Source of the DNA: Diphasiastrum complanatum
Lineage: Eukaryota > Streptophyta > Lycopodiopsida > Lycopodiales > Lycopodiaceae
Direction of reading: 5' to 3'
NCBI GenBank assembly: GCA_029204225.1
Contig: CM055101.1
Coordinates: forward strand, 37,801,374-37,865,373
DNA: 64,000 bases
The position numbers and the translations under genes are program-made. The notes under the pieces were generated by a model, which was not told where the DNA came from, searched no databases, and saw only the letters and a list, made by a program, of their open reading frames with translations. Shown piece after piece: positions 15,686 through 25,202 of the stretch (positions within the stretch are counted from its first letter, which is position 1; each line of letters begins with the position of its first letter).

Positions 15686-17976
15686 GGGGTGTTTTCATTA
15701 CCATTCTATCGAGCGGAGTCGCTCCATTCGGCTACGTGTGCGCATTACTGGTCGTGAGTATATTGCTTTAGTTGATACCGACAGCACTCATTCCTTTATC
15801 AGCAGTTATATTCTCAGCCGGATACGCGCTTCACCTATTCCTGCTCCACAGCCTCTCACAGTCAAGGTTGCCAGTTTTCGCTCATTTCCTAGTTCTCAGA
15901 TGTTTCAGGAATTATCCTACCGTATTGGTGATTTTTCTGGACATGCAGATCTTTATATCATTCCTCTGGAGCACTATGAACTTATCCTTGGTGCTGATTG
16001 GTATGTTTCATTGGGAGCGGTTACTTTGGACCTGGCTCAGCAGACATTGACATTTGTTCATGATGCAGTGACCCACTCACTTGCTGGTATTGAGTCTCAG
16101 GCAGATTTCCAGCTGATCAGCGTGAAGCAGTTTATCCGCAGCCTACCTAAGGCTCATTGTGCAACTTTATTATGTGTTCAGCGTGTTGCAGCAAATTCTC
16201 CAGTGACTACCTCTCCTCCAGCAGCTGTTCCTCAGGTGATCTCTGACTTATTACATCAGTATGCATTTGTCTTTTCAGAACCTACAATGCTACCACCATT
16301 ACGTGATGTGAACCACCATATTGATTTGCGTCCTGGTTCTACTCCTCCCTCCCAGCCTCCTTACCGTATGTCTAAGACTGAGCGTGATGAGGTTGAGCTT
16401 CAGATTACTGCTTTACTAGATCAGGGCCTTATTGCTCCTAGTCACAGTCCTTTTGGTGCCCTTGTTCTCCTTGTCAGTAAGAAAGATGGTTCCAAACGCC
16501 TCTGCATTGATTATCGTGCCCTCAATAAGTTGACCATCCATAACCAGTATCCTATTCCTCACATGGATGATCTCTTTGACCAGTTAGGCACCTCTCATAT
16601 TTTCTCTAAGATAGACTTACGTTCCGGCTATCACCAGATTAGGATGCATCCTTCGGACGAACACAAGACTGCATTTCGTACCCATCTTGGTTTGTATGAG
16701 TTTCGTGTTCTTCCTTTTGGTGTTACTAATGGTCCACCTACGTTACAGAATGTGATGAATAACATCATGCGTCCTCTCCTTGGTCGTTGTGTTTTAGTTT
16801 ATTTTGATGATGTTCTTGTTTTTAGTAAGACTCTTGATGAGCATGTGTTACATCTTTCATCTGTTTTTCAATTGCTTGTTCATCACCAGTTGTTTGCTAA
16901 ACTTTCTAAGTGTTCCTTTGTTGTTGTTGAGATTGAGTTTTTAGAATTTCTCATTTTTTATGGTCGTATTCGTTTGGACCCTCATAAGGTTCGGGCAATC
17001 GCTGATTGGCCTGTTCCCACAGATGTCCACCATGTTCGTATGTTTCTTGGTCTCGCTACTCACCTTCGTCGTCCTGTTCCTCACTTTGCCACTGTGGCTG
17101 CCCCTCTTCATGCCCTTTTGAAGAAGTCTAGTGCTTTTGTTTGGAATTCTGATTGTCAGTTCGCCTTTGACACTCTTCGTCGTGCTGTTGTGGAGGCCTC
17201 TGTCCTGTGTTTACCACAGTTTGATCAAAAATTTATTGTTGAGACCGATGCTAGTAATGTTGGTTTGGGTGCCTTGCTTCGTCAGTCTCAGTGTATTATT
17301 GCTTATGAGTCACGTCATTTACGCTCTTATGAGCAACGTTATTCTGTCCATGAGAAAGAGCTTCTTGCCATTATCTATGCTCTTAAGAAGTGGCGCCATT
17401 ACCTGTACCGTGTTCCGTTTGATATCGTTACTGATCATCAGTCCTTACGTTATCTCTTCTCCCAGCGTGATCTTAGTGATCGTCAGTTTCGTTGGTTGTA
17501 GTTTTCTTTTGATTTTTCTATTTTGTATCGTCCTGGTCGTGCTAACACTGCTGCTGACGCATTGTCTAGACTTCCTGCTTGCCACGATCCCTTCCTGGTT
17601 TGATGATCTTCCATCTGCTTATCTTACATGTTCTGATTTTCGTGATGTTTATAGTTCTGCTCCACCTATGTCGTTTTCACCTCAACAGGCTTATTCCATT
17701 GTTGACCACCGTCTTTATCATTATGGTTCTCTTTGTATTCCTAGTTCTTTGGGTATCCGTTCTCAGTTGTTGTCGGATGCTCATTCGTCCCCAATTGGGG
17801 GTCATTTTGGTTTTCAGAAGTCTTATGCTCGTCTTAAGAATCATTTCTATTGGCCATCCCTTAGGAAAGAGCTTGTTCTATTTATTCCTACCTGTCCTTT
17901 CTACTTACGTAATAAGTACTCCCGTGCTAAGTCCGCTGGTTTGCTTCAGAGTTGGCCTATTCATGTATGGTGGTAG
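15686..17976 (+). pseudogene. Ty3/gypsy pol: protease, RT, RNase H, integrase zinc finger
   Basis: The frame is open from 15615 to a TAG at 17499. The protease loop reads VDTDSTHSF (Asp near residue 54) where D-S/T-G is usual, so the Gly is lost. RT has [14 protein letters not shown] and the catalytic YFDDVL (nt 16800-16817). RNase H has ETDASN, KELLAIIYAL and TDHQSLRYL. The TAG falls between RWL and FSFDFSILYRPG; the ADALSRL tail follows in frame, then a frameshift near 17580. In the integrase zinc finger the second Cys of the CxxC pair is Tyr (TCPFYLRNK). The first 70 bp of the open frame are not retroviral, so the element begins near 15690. Confidence 0.88.
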
Positions 17977-19055
17977 TTGACAGGTTCTCGAAACAGGCAC
18001 ATTTCATACCCGTCCGTAGTACTATCACAGCAGAGCAGTGTGCATGCTTGTTCCTTTCAGAGATATTTCGCCTACATGGGTTTCCTCGTACTATCCTTTC
18101 TGATCGGAATAGTAAGTTTACATCATTGTTCTGGACAGAGCTTATGCGTATATTGGATGTACAGCTTTTTATGGGGTCTGCTTATCATTCTACTTTTGAT
18201 GGGCAGTCTGAGGTCCTTAACAGGATCCTTGAGGATTATTTGCGCCATTTTGTTACTCCTTCAGGGAAGGATTGGGATCAACACTTATGTTTGGCAGAGT
18301 ATAGTTATAACAGCTCTGTTAGTACTAGCACTGGCGTTGCACCATTTTTATTATCTCATGGTTATGCACCTCTTTTACCTGGTATTCCTCTTCCTCCCGA
18401 GGATACACCTGTGACACTGTCTTCATTTCTATCAGGTGCTCACGAGCTTATTCACCAGGCCAGTTCCCATTTGCAGCAGGTCCAGCAGCGTTATCAGGCT
18501 TCAGTTGATCGTCATCGACGTCATGTTGAGTTTCATGTTGGTGATATGGTATATCTACGCCTACGGTTTGCACGTCATCATTTTATTCAGGGCCATGCTT
18601 CTACTGAGAAGCTTGCACCACGTTATTATGGGCCTTATTGTATATTGAAGGTTCTTAGTCCAGTTACATATTGTCTTCAGCTTTTTGCTTCCACACGTGC
18701 CTGTGATATATTCCATGTCAGTTTATTACGTGCTGCTGTTGAGGATGACGTTCCTCGTGATGCTGAGTTTCCTACTGCACCGAATCTCTTTCCTTTATTA
18801 CCTGCTGCTATCCTTCAGGTGTGTTTGCATCATAGTCGACGCCGCCGGCAGATTCAGTTCCTAGTCCAGTGGGATGGTCGTCCTGTTGAGGAGGCCACAT
18901 GGGAGCCTATTGATGTCTTTTATCATACACCGTCACTTGCGGATCAGGCTTGTGCTCTTGCCGCACTTGTTGATTCCTCTACATCAACTGTTGCTCCAGT
19001 TGTTACTACACCAGATGCTGTTCCAGGTGATCCTCCAGGGCTTGTTGTTACTTGA
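17952..19055 (+). pseudogene. Ty3/gypsy integrase core and chromodomain
   Basis: Begins abruptly at VVDRFSKQAHFIP. The preceding ~25 residues that contain the first catalytic Asp (the W..D.IxGLP region of relatives) are deleted, and the junction is also a frameshift. The second Asp (LSDRNSKFTSLFW) and the Glu (FDGQSEVLNR) remain. A GPY-type region (APRYYGPYCIL) and a chromodomain (IQFLVQWDGRPVEEATWEP, near residues 300-325) follow, ending in a low-complexity Val/Thr/Pro tail. The frame has no ATG start. Without the first Asp the integrase cannot be active. Confidence 0.87.
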
Positions 19056-19089
19056 TCCAGTCCTTTATGGCAGTTGGGTCTTATTTTTG

Positions 19090-19550
19090 TGTCGGGGAGA
19101 GTTATGGACTTGGCTCATTACATTCGCCATGTCCATTTACATTTACTTTACTTTATGCATAGGCAGGCTTTGGGCCCTTTTTTATTCATTATTTGACATT
19201 TAGACTATATGGTGGCCTTGGGCCCTATTATTGACATTTAGACCATATTATTGGCCTTGGGCCCTATGATTCACTATATTGGTTATTTGGTCATATTACT
19301 GAGAGTGGGGGCCTTCTTGGAGGGCGCACTATTTTCCCTCTCAGTTTGGCCCTAGCCACTGGAAGCTTCCTTTTAGGGCTTCCTCTTGGCTATAAGTAGG
19401 GATTCTGTCTCATTTGTTACTTGGCTTATGATATGATCTCCTTCTTTAGTCTCTTTAAGCTTTCTCTCTCCTGCTTTCTAGGGTTAAGTCTTGCTTATGT
19501 GATGCTTTCATAGACTAAATCTAGATCAGCCGTGGCTACGTTCATAACTT
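19090..19550 (+). mobile_element. Probable 3' LTR of the degraded chromovirus
   Basis: Starts after the pol stop near TGTCGGGGAGAGTTATGGAC. It contains a promoter-like GGCTATAAGTAGGG at about 19388-19401 followed by pyrimidine-rich sequence, as in LTR U3-R. No matching 5' LTR is present, so both boundaries are approximate. Confidence 0.5.
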
Positions 19551-20937
19551 TAAGCAAAACATGCAACGGAATTCTCTATCTTGCTACAGATACTGCATGT
19601 GTGTATATATACAATGTAGCTGATGATTAAAAGAATCATTTATCCTAACTAATCACGGTGTTTAGTCTAAAACACTGCGGATCCCTGTCTCAGTCGTGAG
19701 AGAGAATATTATGTTTGTTACTGACAACTGGATTAGACTTAGTGGGCTGACGTGCTAGTTTGATGATCTGCTGACGTTCTAAATAAAACGTTCATAGTTC
19801 ACACTAACTTAACATGTACAATTCTTGTTGTAATTTTGAATTACATTTCTTTTTTGCAGCATGTTATTTTCCTACTTGTGCCCTTTCAATTTTTCGTCCA
19901 AGCGCAAAACCTCAGCTTCCAGCTCAGTTATGCATATCTTATTTCGCCACAACTTTGGCCCATCCTCTTCACTATTCTTTAATCGCTCCGTCTGTTGTAA
20001 GTACAGCTTATGCCAATATGTAACATGTTCCTCCAGTAACTAACACTGGCGCACGAACTGCATCCCATAAGCTAAACCTAGCGAAAAATTGTGTGTTGTT
20101 CGCAGGAAATCCCTCATTGTTTCATCATCAACAAAAATAGTTTATGCCCCCCCTTTCATAGTATCAGCTGTCTCCCTCGTCTGCAAAATCTCCAACCCAG
20201 GCGAATGAGTGGCCGTCTATTGAGCATTCTGGTTATCAGCAGAGTCGCCCATCCATGCATCCCCCATTGCATCGTCTGCTAAACCATCTACAGACGGTCC
20301 CAAATTCATCGGACTGAATTGTACTTCTTCCTCTCCTCCTTGCAAGATCGGCAGCGCCATCACACTCTTATAGCAACTGCTTTCTCGTCACTCTGTTGCA
20401 ACAAAGTTGTTTTCTTATTCATGGTAATGCTAAGTTTGAATTTTTTCTTTGTATTTTTTATGCACCTCCAGAGGTGGAATTTGCTTGCACCTCGAGGATT
20501 CCGATCTATGATTAAAGCATCAGCTATTTTGTCCATAAATTGGTCCAGAATTCTCAGAACATCATCAAAGTTATGTCAAGAATCAATGAGAGATAAAAAA
20601 ATTTAGACTTGTCATTACGCAAGGGAAGGCCCTCCCAGCACGGAAGGCCCTCGGGGCAAGGCCTCCCCCCCCCCCCCCCCCCCCCCACACACACACAACA
20701 TACCAAAACCATACTTAACCCTACAGACATTAGAAAAAAATAATAGCACAACAACCAAGTGAACGACAAGTACACAGCTTAATAAAGAAAGCAATCTAGG
20801 AAAAGACCATGTACAATTGTCATTAAGTGCATGAAAAAGAGACTGCACGACATCTTAACACAGTGACGAAATACATTAATAACATTAAAGTGACTACAAC
20901 ATACCGCAATGACATGAACCCCAAAATGTCGCAAATC
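19551..20937. other. No recognisable gene; poly-C/CA tract
   Basis: Short open frames only. A C run of about 21 followed by (AC)n lies at about 20665-20699. A repeated pair of words (GACGTGCTAGTTTGATGATC and GACGTTC...AACGTTC) lies near 19750-19795. Nothing matches a protein family I know. Confidence 0.6.
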
Positions 20938-22434
20938 TCAGAAAACACAAAACTCAGTAACATCGTTAAACCACGAAGTATCACAAACCACTGTGAGACC
21001 AAGACCACAACACACCGTAAGACCACGAAACACTAGCGTAAACCACAAAAATACCATAAGTTGCAAAATGCCAGTCGCCGAAAAAAGTCCTGGGGTTAAA
21101 TGGTAGAAAATCAGGAACAGGGCTAGATGGAGGTGTATGAAAGACAGGTGGAGGTGATTGTGGATTGAGGGGTGGGGAGATACTATGTGGCGGAGAGTGT
21201 GGGATTGGGTTAGTGGTGACAGTGATGCAAAATCATCTACGTTGACTGTGGAGTCAAGTAGGGTGGAGATTTGTACAGGGAAGGGCTTTTGTGGAAGTGT
21301 GGAAGTGAAGCCCGTGTTGAGAGTTAGTGAGGGTGTGGAGGAGGCAGTAAATGGTGGGGGTGGTGGTGGGAGTGTGAGAGCAAGTGATGGAGAGGAGATT
21401 GTTTGTGTGGACGGAATCACGCCCATAGGATCAGAGCCGGAAGTGCTTGTCGTTCCGGAGCTGCCTGCTGCTACTGCTAGTGCTTGTCGACGTTGTTGGG
21501 CATGGTGAAGTAAGGTCGCCTGCTGCTCGAGGACCTCCTTTGGGACCTGAGATGGTTTAAGGCTCCCTGTGGATTCAACATATTCCACCCCAATGTCGCT
21601 GGATAGAATGTCATGTGGAACATCGGCTTCTGTGCTGACCGCCTTCTCTTTTTGCTTCTTAGTAGGTGGGGCTGGTGAGATTGGTTCTGCTGTCGGTTGG
21701 GGGGTGGCTCGTTTTTTTGTGCTTGGATAAACAGCATTCAGCTCCTTGATGGCAGCAGCCGCCCTAGATCCCAATTGTTTGGTGACCAACATGTGGAGGA
21801 GATACCCACATTTGGTAGTTGATTTGCGGGCTTTCAGAGCTCCACACAGCTTCTCCGCTACCTTCTCAGCCCACTTATAATTTTGAGTGAGGTCGTCCAT
21901 GGTGAGGGTCAGAGAAAAGAGATCGCTCGGTGGGATGCGATCCATCTTGGTGGTATGTACTGCGACCATGGTGACGAGGATCTCTAAGTCGGACCGTAAA
22001 TGGGGATCCGTGATGAGACGGATAGCGATCCCATCGTTGGTTTGGGCAATGGTCTGCCCATCGTCTGTCAGAAACTTTGTGAAGTACTTGGCATCATAGC
22101 TGGTGCCCTTTCCATGGATTGTCTTTCCGAGATTAGGAAAGCCGACGCTCTGAAGATCCCCAGGAGAGACGTTGATTATAGAATAGCTGCCACTCTTGGA
22201 TGTAATCCGGAAAGTTTGGAACTCATCCGAATAGGTTGACTAGGCTGTTCGGATGAGGCTCTCGCTCTGCTGATCCTGGAAAAGTGTTAGATCAAATCCA
22301 AGGTTGGTGAGGATATCCTTGGCTAGTGTGAGCTCCTCGGCGTAATTCTTAAGATAGATCATGATTATATCCCCTGAATAAGGACGAGGGGGTTTACGGC
22401 AATGCAAGCTCAGCGAGGAATCGCGGGAAGCCAT
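20938..22434 (-). pseudogene. Extra 3' ORF of the gypsy element, ~498 codons with one TAG
   Basis: A single frame runs from ATG at 22434 to a stop at 20938, broken only by a TAG at 22240-22242. The ATG context is ACCATGG, good for plants. The first ~230 residues are globular (YFTKFLTDDGQTIAQTNDG, KWAEKVAEKLCGALKARK). A basic, proline-rich region follows with a nuclear-signal-like PTKKQKEK, then a Ser/Thr/Pro stretch and a run of prolines. The last ~80 residues are hydrophobic and could include membrane segments or be out of frame. I do not recognise the family. It lies downstream of integrase, where some plant Ty3/gypsy lineages carry env-like or accessory ORFs. It has its own TATA box, so it may instead be an independent gene. 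Confidence 0.6.
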
Positions 22435-22542
22435 GGTAGCAGTGATTTAGATTGCTCTGAGAATTTTGAAATTTTGAAAAAAATTTGGCATGAACTCGAG
22501 AACAGCAATCTAAAATGAACTCGTGGAGAGAAGGTGGAGGCC

Positions 22543-22551
22543 TATATATAG
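22543..22551 (-). promoter_or_regulatory. TATA box upstream of the extra ORF
   Basis: CTATATATAGG on the minus strand lies about 110 bp before the ATG at 22434, giving a leader of plausible length. It points to transcription of the extra ORF separately from gag-pol. Confidence 0.6.
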
Positions 22552-22567
22552 ACTTTTTTTTGGGCAG

Positions 22568-22870
22568 GAATTCGCAACTTCACCCAAAAATCATCCTCAA
22601 TGTCCACGATTTGGTAATGATGGTCGCAAATTTCGAGGCAACGTTCTGGGCCGCGAATTCCTGTAAGTGATTTTTTATTGCCAAAAGAGAGAAAACATCT
22701 GATAGTGCAAAAATGTATCGGATCAGAATTCGCGGAGATAATAGAAAAATTGTGAGAATCAATTTGAGCTCCAGCAAATTGTTCGCGAATTCGGAGAATG
22801 AATATTTGATGAAGAAAACTACTTTTTTCTATTTTTTTTTGACATATTGTGTCTGAGACAGAATTCGTGG
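22568..22870 (-). promoter_or_regulatory. Five GAATTCGYG-type repeats upstream of the TATA box
   Basis: GAATTC flanked by CG(C/T)G or GCG occurs at 22568, 22655, 22726, 22787 and 22861, spaced 61-87 bp, all upstream of the TATA box. Regular spacing of a shared core suggests repeated protein-binding sites; the binding protein is unknown. Confidence 0.5.
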
Positions 22871-23102
22871 AGGCCAAAAATGAATCGTTCTCTGTGAAAA
22901 AGAGGTCAGGCAAATTCTATCTGAGATGTTGTGAAAGAATTTCATCTGAAACTAATGACTTTTGTGGTTCTCTCAGAGAAGACTGTTGGTATACCTGATC
23001 TAATAGTATCTTGATGGGTGGAACAAGAAATCTCAGCAGAAATGTTGTCGAAATGGCATGCAGACAATAAAAAGGAAGAAAATACAGTAGGAAAGAAAAC
23101 AA

Positions 23103-23640
23103 CTAATACATATCAAGATAAAAGTGGGGTTCGTTGTACTTTCTCAGTCGACTCCCATTGACCACAGTGTCGAGGATATCGCCTTGAAGGGTTTGGAGTT
23201 GGACATATCCAGAGGCAAAGATTTTTTTAATGACGTAAGGTCCTTGGCCAGAAAATTTCAGTTTGCCTTTGAAGGCTTTGGCCTGGTATAGCAGGACCTT
23301 ATCTCCAACCTAGAAATCTCTAAGTTTCAATGATCGATCATGCCATGCTTTTTGTCGTCGTTTGTGGACTTGTTGAGCATGGATGCTGATCTGTCATGTT
23401 TCACAGAGTTGCTCCAGATGGAATAACATATTTGCTAGATTCTGAGGAGTATCGAGCTCAAGGTTATAGGCTACTCGAAGGGAGGAGATATGGAATTCCA
23501 CAGGCATAACGGCTTTTTGGCCATATGTGAGCTGGAAAGGGGTTAAGCCTGTAGCTCGCTTTGGGATGGTGTGATAAGCTTAGAGAGCAGCATGGAGTTT
23601 GAGTTCCCAATCAAATCGGCTGGATTCGATGGTAAAGAGC
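23103..23640 (-). pseudogene. Ty3/gypsy integrase C-terminal region
   Basis: The minus strand reads RFDWELKLHAAL, a stop, then AYHTIPKRATGLTPFQLTYG, AVMPVEF, HDRSLKLRDF, a stop, VGDKVLLYQ, KLKFSGQGPYVIKKI and ends VNGSRLRKYN...YLDMY. This is the region after the DDE core of non-chromovirus Ty3/gypsy integrases (TG.TPF.L.YG and the GPY module). At least three in-frame stops are present and there is no chromodomain. It abuts gag, showing that the rest of pol has been deleted. Confidence 0.8.
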
Positions 23641-23777
23641 TTGTGAGGTACTTTATGGGAAGAGGAAGATCGTTGGTCGGCATTGCAGATTTGCTGGCGA
23701 TACTCATGATGCAGCCAAATTTCTTCAGATGGGTGAGGGTAAACTATCGGGGTTGAATCGTCACTTGGAGGGACAAC

Positions 23778-24834
23778 CTACGGTTGAGTTTTGTTGGGTG
23801 CAAGTGTAGGGGCTTGGCGTTGGGTCTGTGTCCGAGTCAAGATCCAAGCAGGATGTGTTTTGATTGGTAAGGTTTCTACTTGCACTGAACAGACAGGAGT
23901 GGCTGGCTTAGATCGGGATGGGCAGTCCTTCACGTGATGTTCAATACCACAGTTTTCACAAGTTGGAGGAAAGTGGAGTTTATCTGGGCAGCAAATACTA
24001 GGATGTTTACCTGCATAGATAAAGCATCCTCGTATTGCAGGTAGTTGATGTGTGGCAAAGACAGCTTGGTTTGGATTGTAAGCTTGGGCATTGGGATCCA
24101 CTGGTTGAGCATTAGAATCATAGGTATAATAAACAAGTATTTCAGTAGAGTATTGTGGTTGAGTATTGTCTTCCACATAGTAGGTGGCCGGATCGATGGT
24201 ATTCGGATCAAGATAATGGACAACGTTTTGTGGGGCAGGTTGGTTAACAACAAACTGTTGACGTGGGGATGGGTATTGATTTGGTGCAGGTGGTCATGGT
24301 TGGTAAACCCCTGGTCGTGGCATAGGTTGTTGTGGCGGGTAAGGGCGGTAAGCTCAATAAATGGTGGGTCTGGTGGCTGTTGGGAAATGATTTCGCAGTT
24401 GAGGGCATTCATTAGCAGTGTGATGTTGTGAGCAGATTGGACACCAGACATTTTCCCTTGCTGGAAAGAATTTCTCAGCAATCTGTTTCATTGCGGTTTG
24501 GAAATCGGCAGTGAGTTTATCCATATGAGATTGTTGAGCTTTTTGTCAGGTTTTGATGTAGAAGTTTAGAAGACTGAGCAATATTATCAGACTTCGGGTG
24601 ATTAGGACGGTCTAGATTCTTAGATTTCTTTTCACGATGGTCAAATTCATCGTCAGAACCTTCGTCTTCTTCACGGATAGCATCGGTCATCACATCTTTA
24701 AGTTGATCATAAAGGTCAACGAGGCAAGAGGAGGCCCGAGCACCTTCTCTCAAGCTATGCACCTTTCCAAAGGGAACACAAATGACACAGAATGATAATT
24801 CTTCAAAATAGAGAGCAAGATAGCTTAATCTCAA
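23778..24834 (-). pseudogene. Ty3/gypsy gag with zinc-knuckle motifs
   Basis: Broken frames on the minus strand. An acidic region (REEDEGSDDEFDHREKK) is followed by a cysteine cluster VWCPICSQHHTANECP, a Tyr/Gln/Pro-rich linker (PPQQPMPRP, QPVDPNAQAYNPNQ) and a second cluster with TCENCGIEHHVKDCP. Such Cys-His clusters bind RNA in retroelement Gag proteins, although the spacing here (C-x2-C-x4-H-x3-C) is one short of the classic knuckle. Stops and one frameshift interrupt it. Confidence 0.65.
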
Positions 24835-25202
24835 AAGTGTTGGTTACAATGCAAATACCTCTCCTTTTATGGCAAGGAGGGTCTTCCATAAGTGTCTACT
24901 AACTTATGGGACTAATTTGTTTCTAGCCTTTCAAGAACTTCTAACTTAGGATTTAGAACTTCAAATTTCTTAACTTAGAAAACTTAAGATAAAATATTTC
25001 TAATCTTAAGTTTCCTAAGTCTAAGTTCTAAATCTAAGTTTAAGCTATTTTATTATTATTTAAGCTTCTACTCATGGACTTACAAAACACATGCCATGGC
25101 TTGAAGTTTATTGACAGATACTCATACGTGGTCTTACAAAACACATGCCACGGAGTTTTATTATTTTTTTTTTATTTTCTCTGTGTTAGCACAGTTGCTA
25201 AC
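24750..25202 (-). mobile_element. 5' LTR of the gypsy element
   Basis: On the minus strand it starts TGTTAGCAACTGTGCTAACA, an inverted repeat of TGTTAGCA at the very terminus. A TATA-like CCATAAAAGGAG lies near 24873-24884 and a pyrimidine-rich transcript leader follows. Two copies of CTTACAAAACACATGCCA (near 25079 and 25133) are direct repeats within U3. The inner boundary near gag is approximate. Confidence 0.55.

Larger units (their letters stand above)
15686..19550 (+). mobile_element. Degraded Ty3/gypsy chromovirus, 5'-truncated
   Basis: Order on the plus strand is protease, reverse transcriptase, RNase H, integrase, chromodomain, then an LTR-like region. Gag and the 5' LTR are absent. 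The C-terminal chromodomain places it among chromoviruses. It carries a stop in RNase H, frameshifts and an integrase deletion, so it is not autonomous. Confidence 0.88.
20938..25202 (-). mobile_element. Internally deleted Ty3/gypsy element with extra 3' ORF
   Basis: Reading the minus strand from 25202: an LTR, a gag with zinc-knuckle motifs, then directly the C-terminus of integrase, then an additional ORF. RT, RNase H and the integrase core are missing. The LTR begins with TGTTAGCAACTG exactly where the RNase H frame of the copia element above is cut, so this element probably inserted into that copia. Confidence 0.7.

Noticed and set aside
20319-20606. Possible short host exon (95-codon frame)
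   Set aside because: No recognisable domain, no convincing splice pair, and it ends in a low-complexity area.
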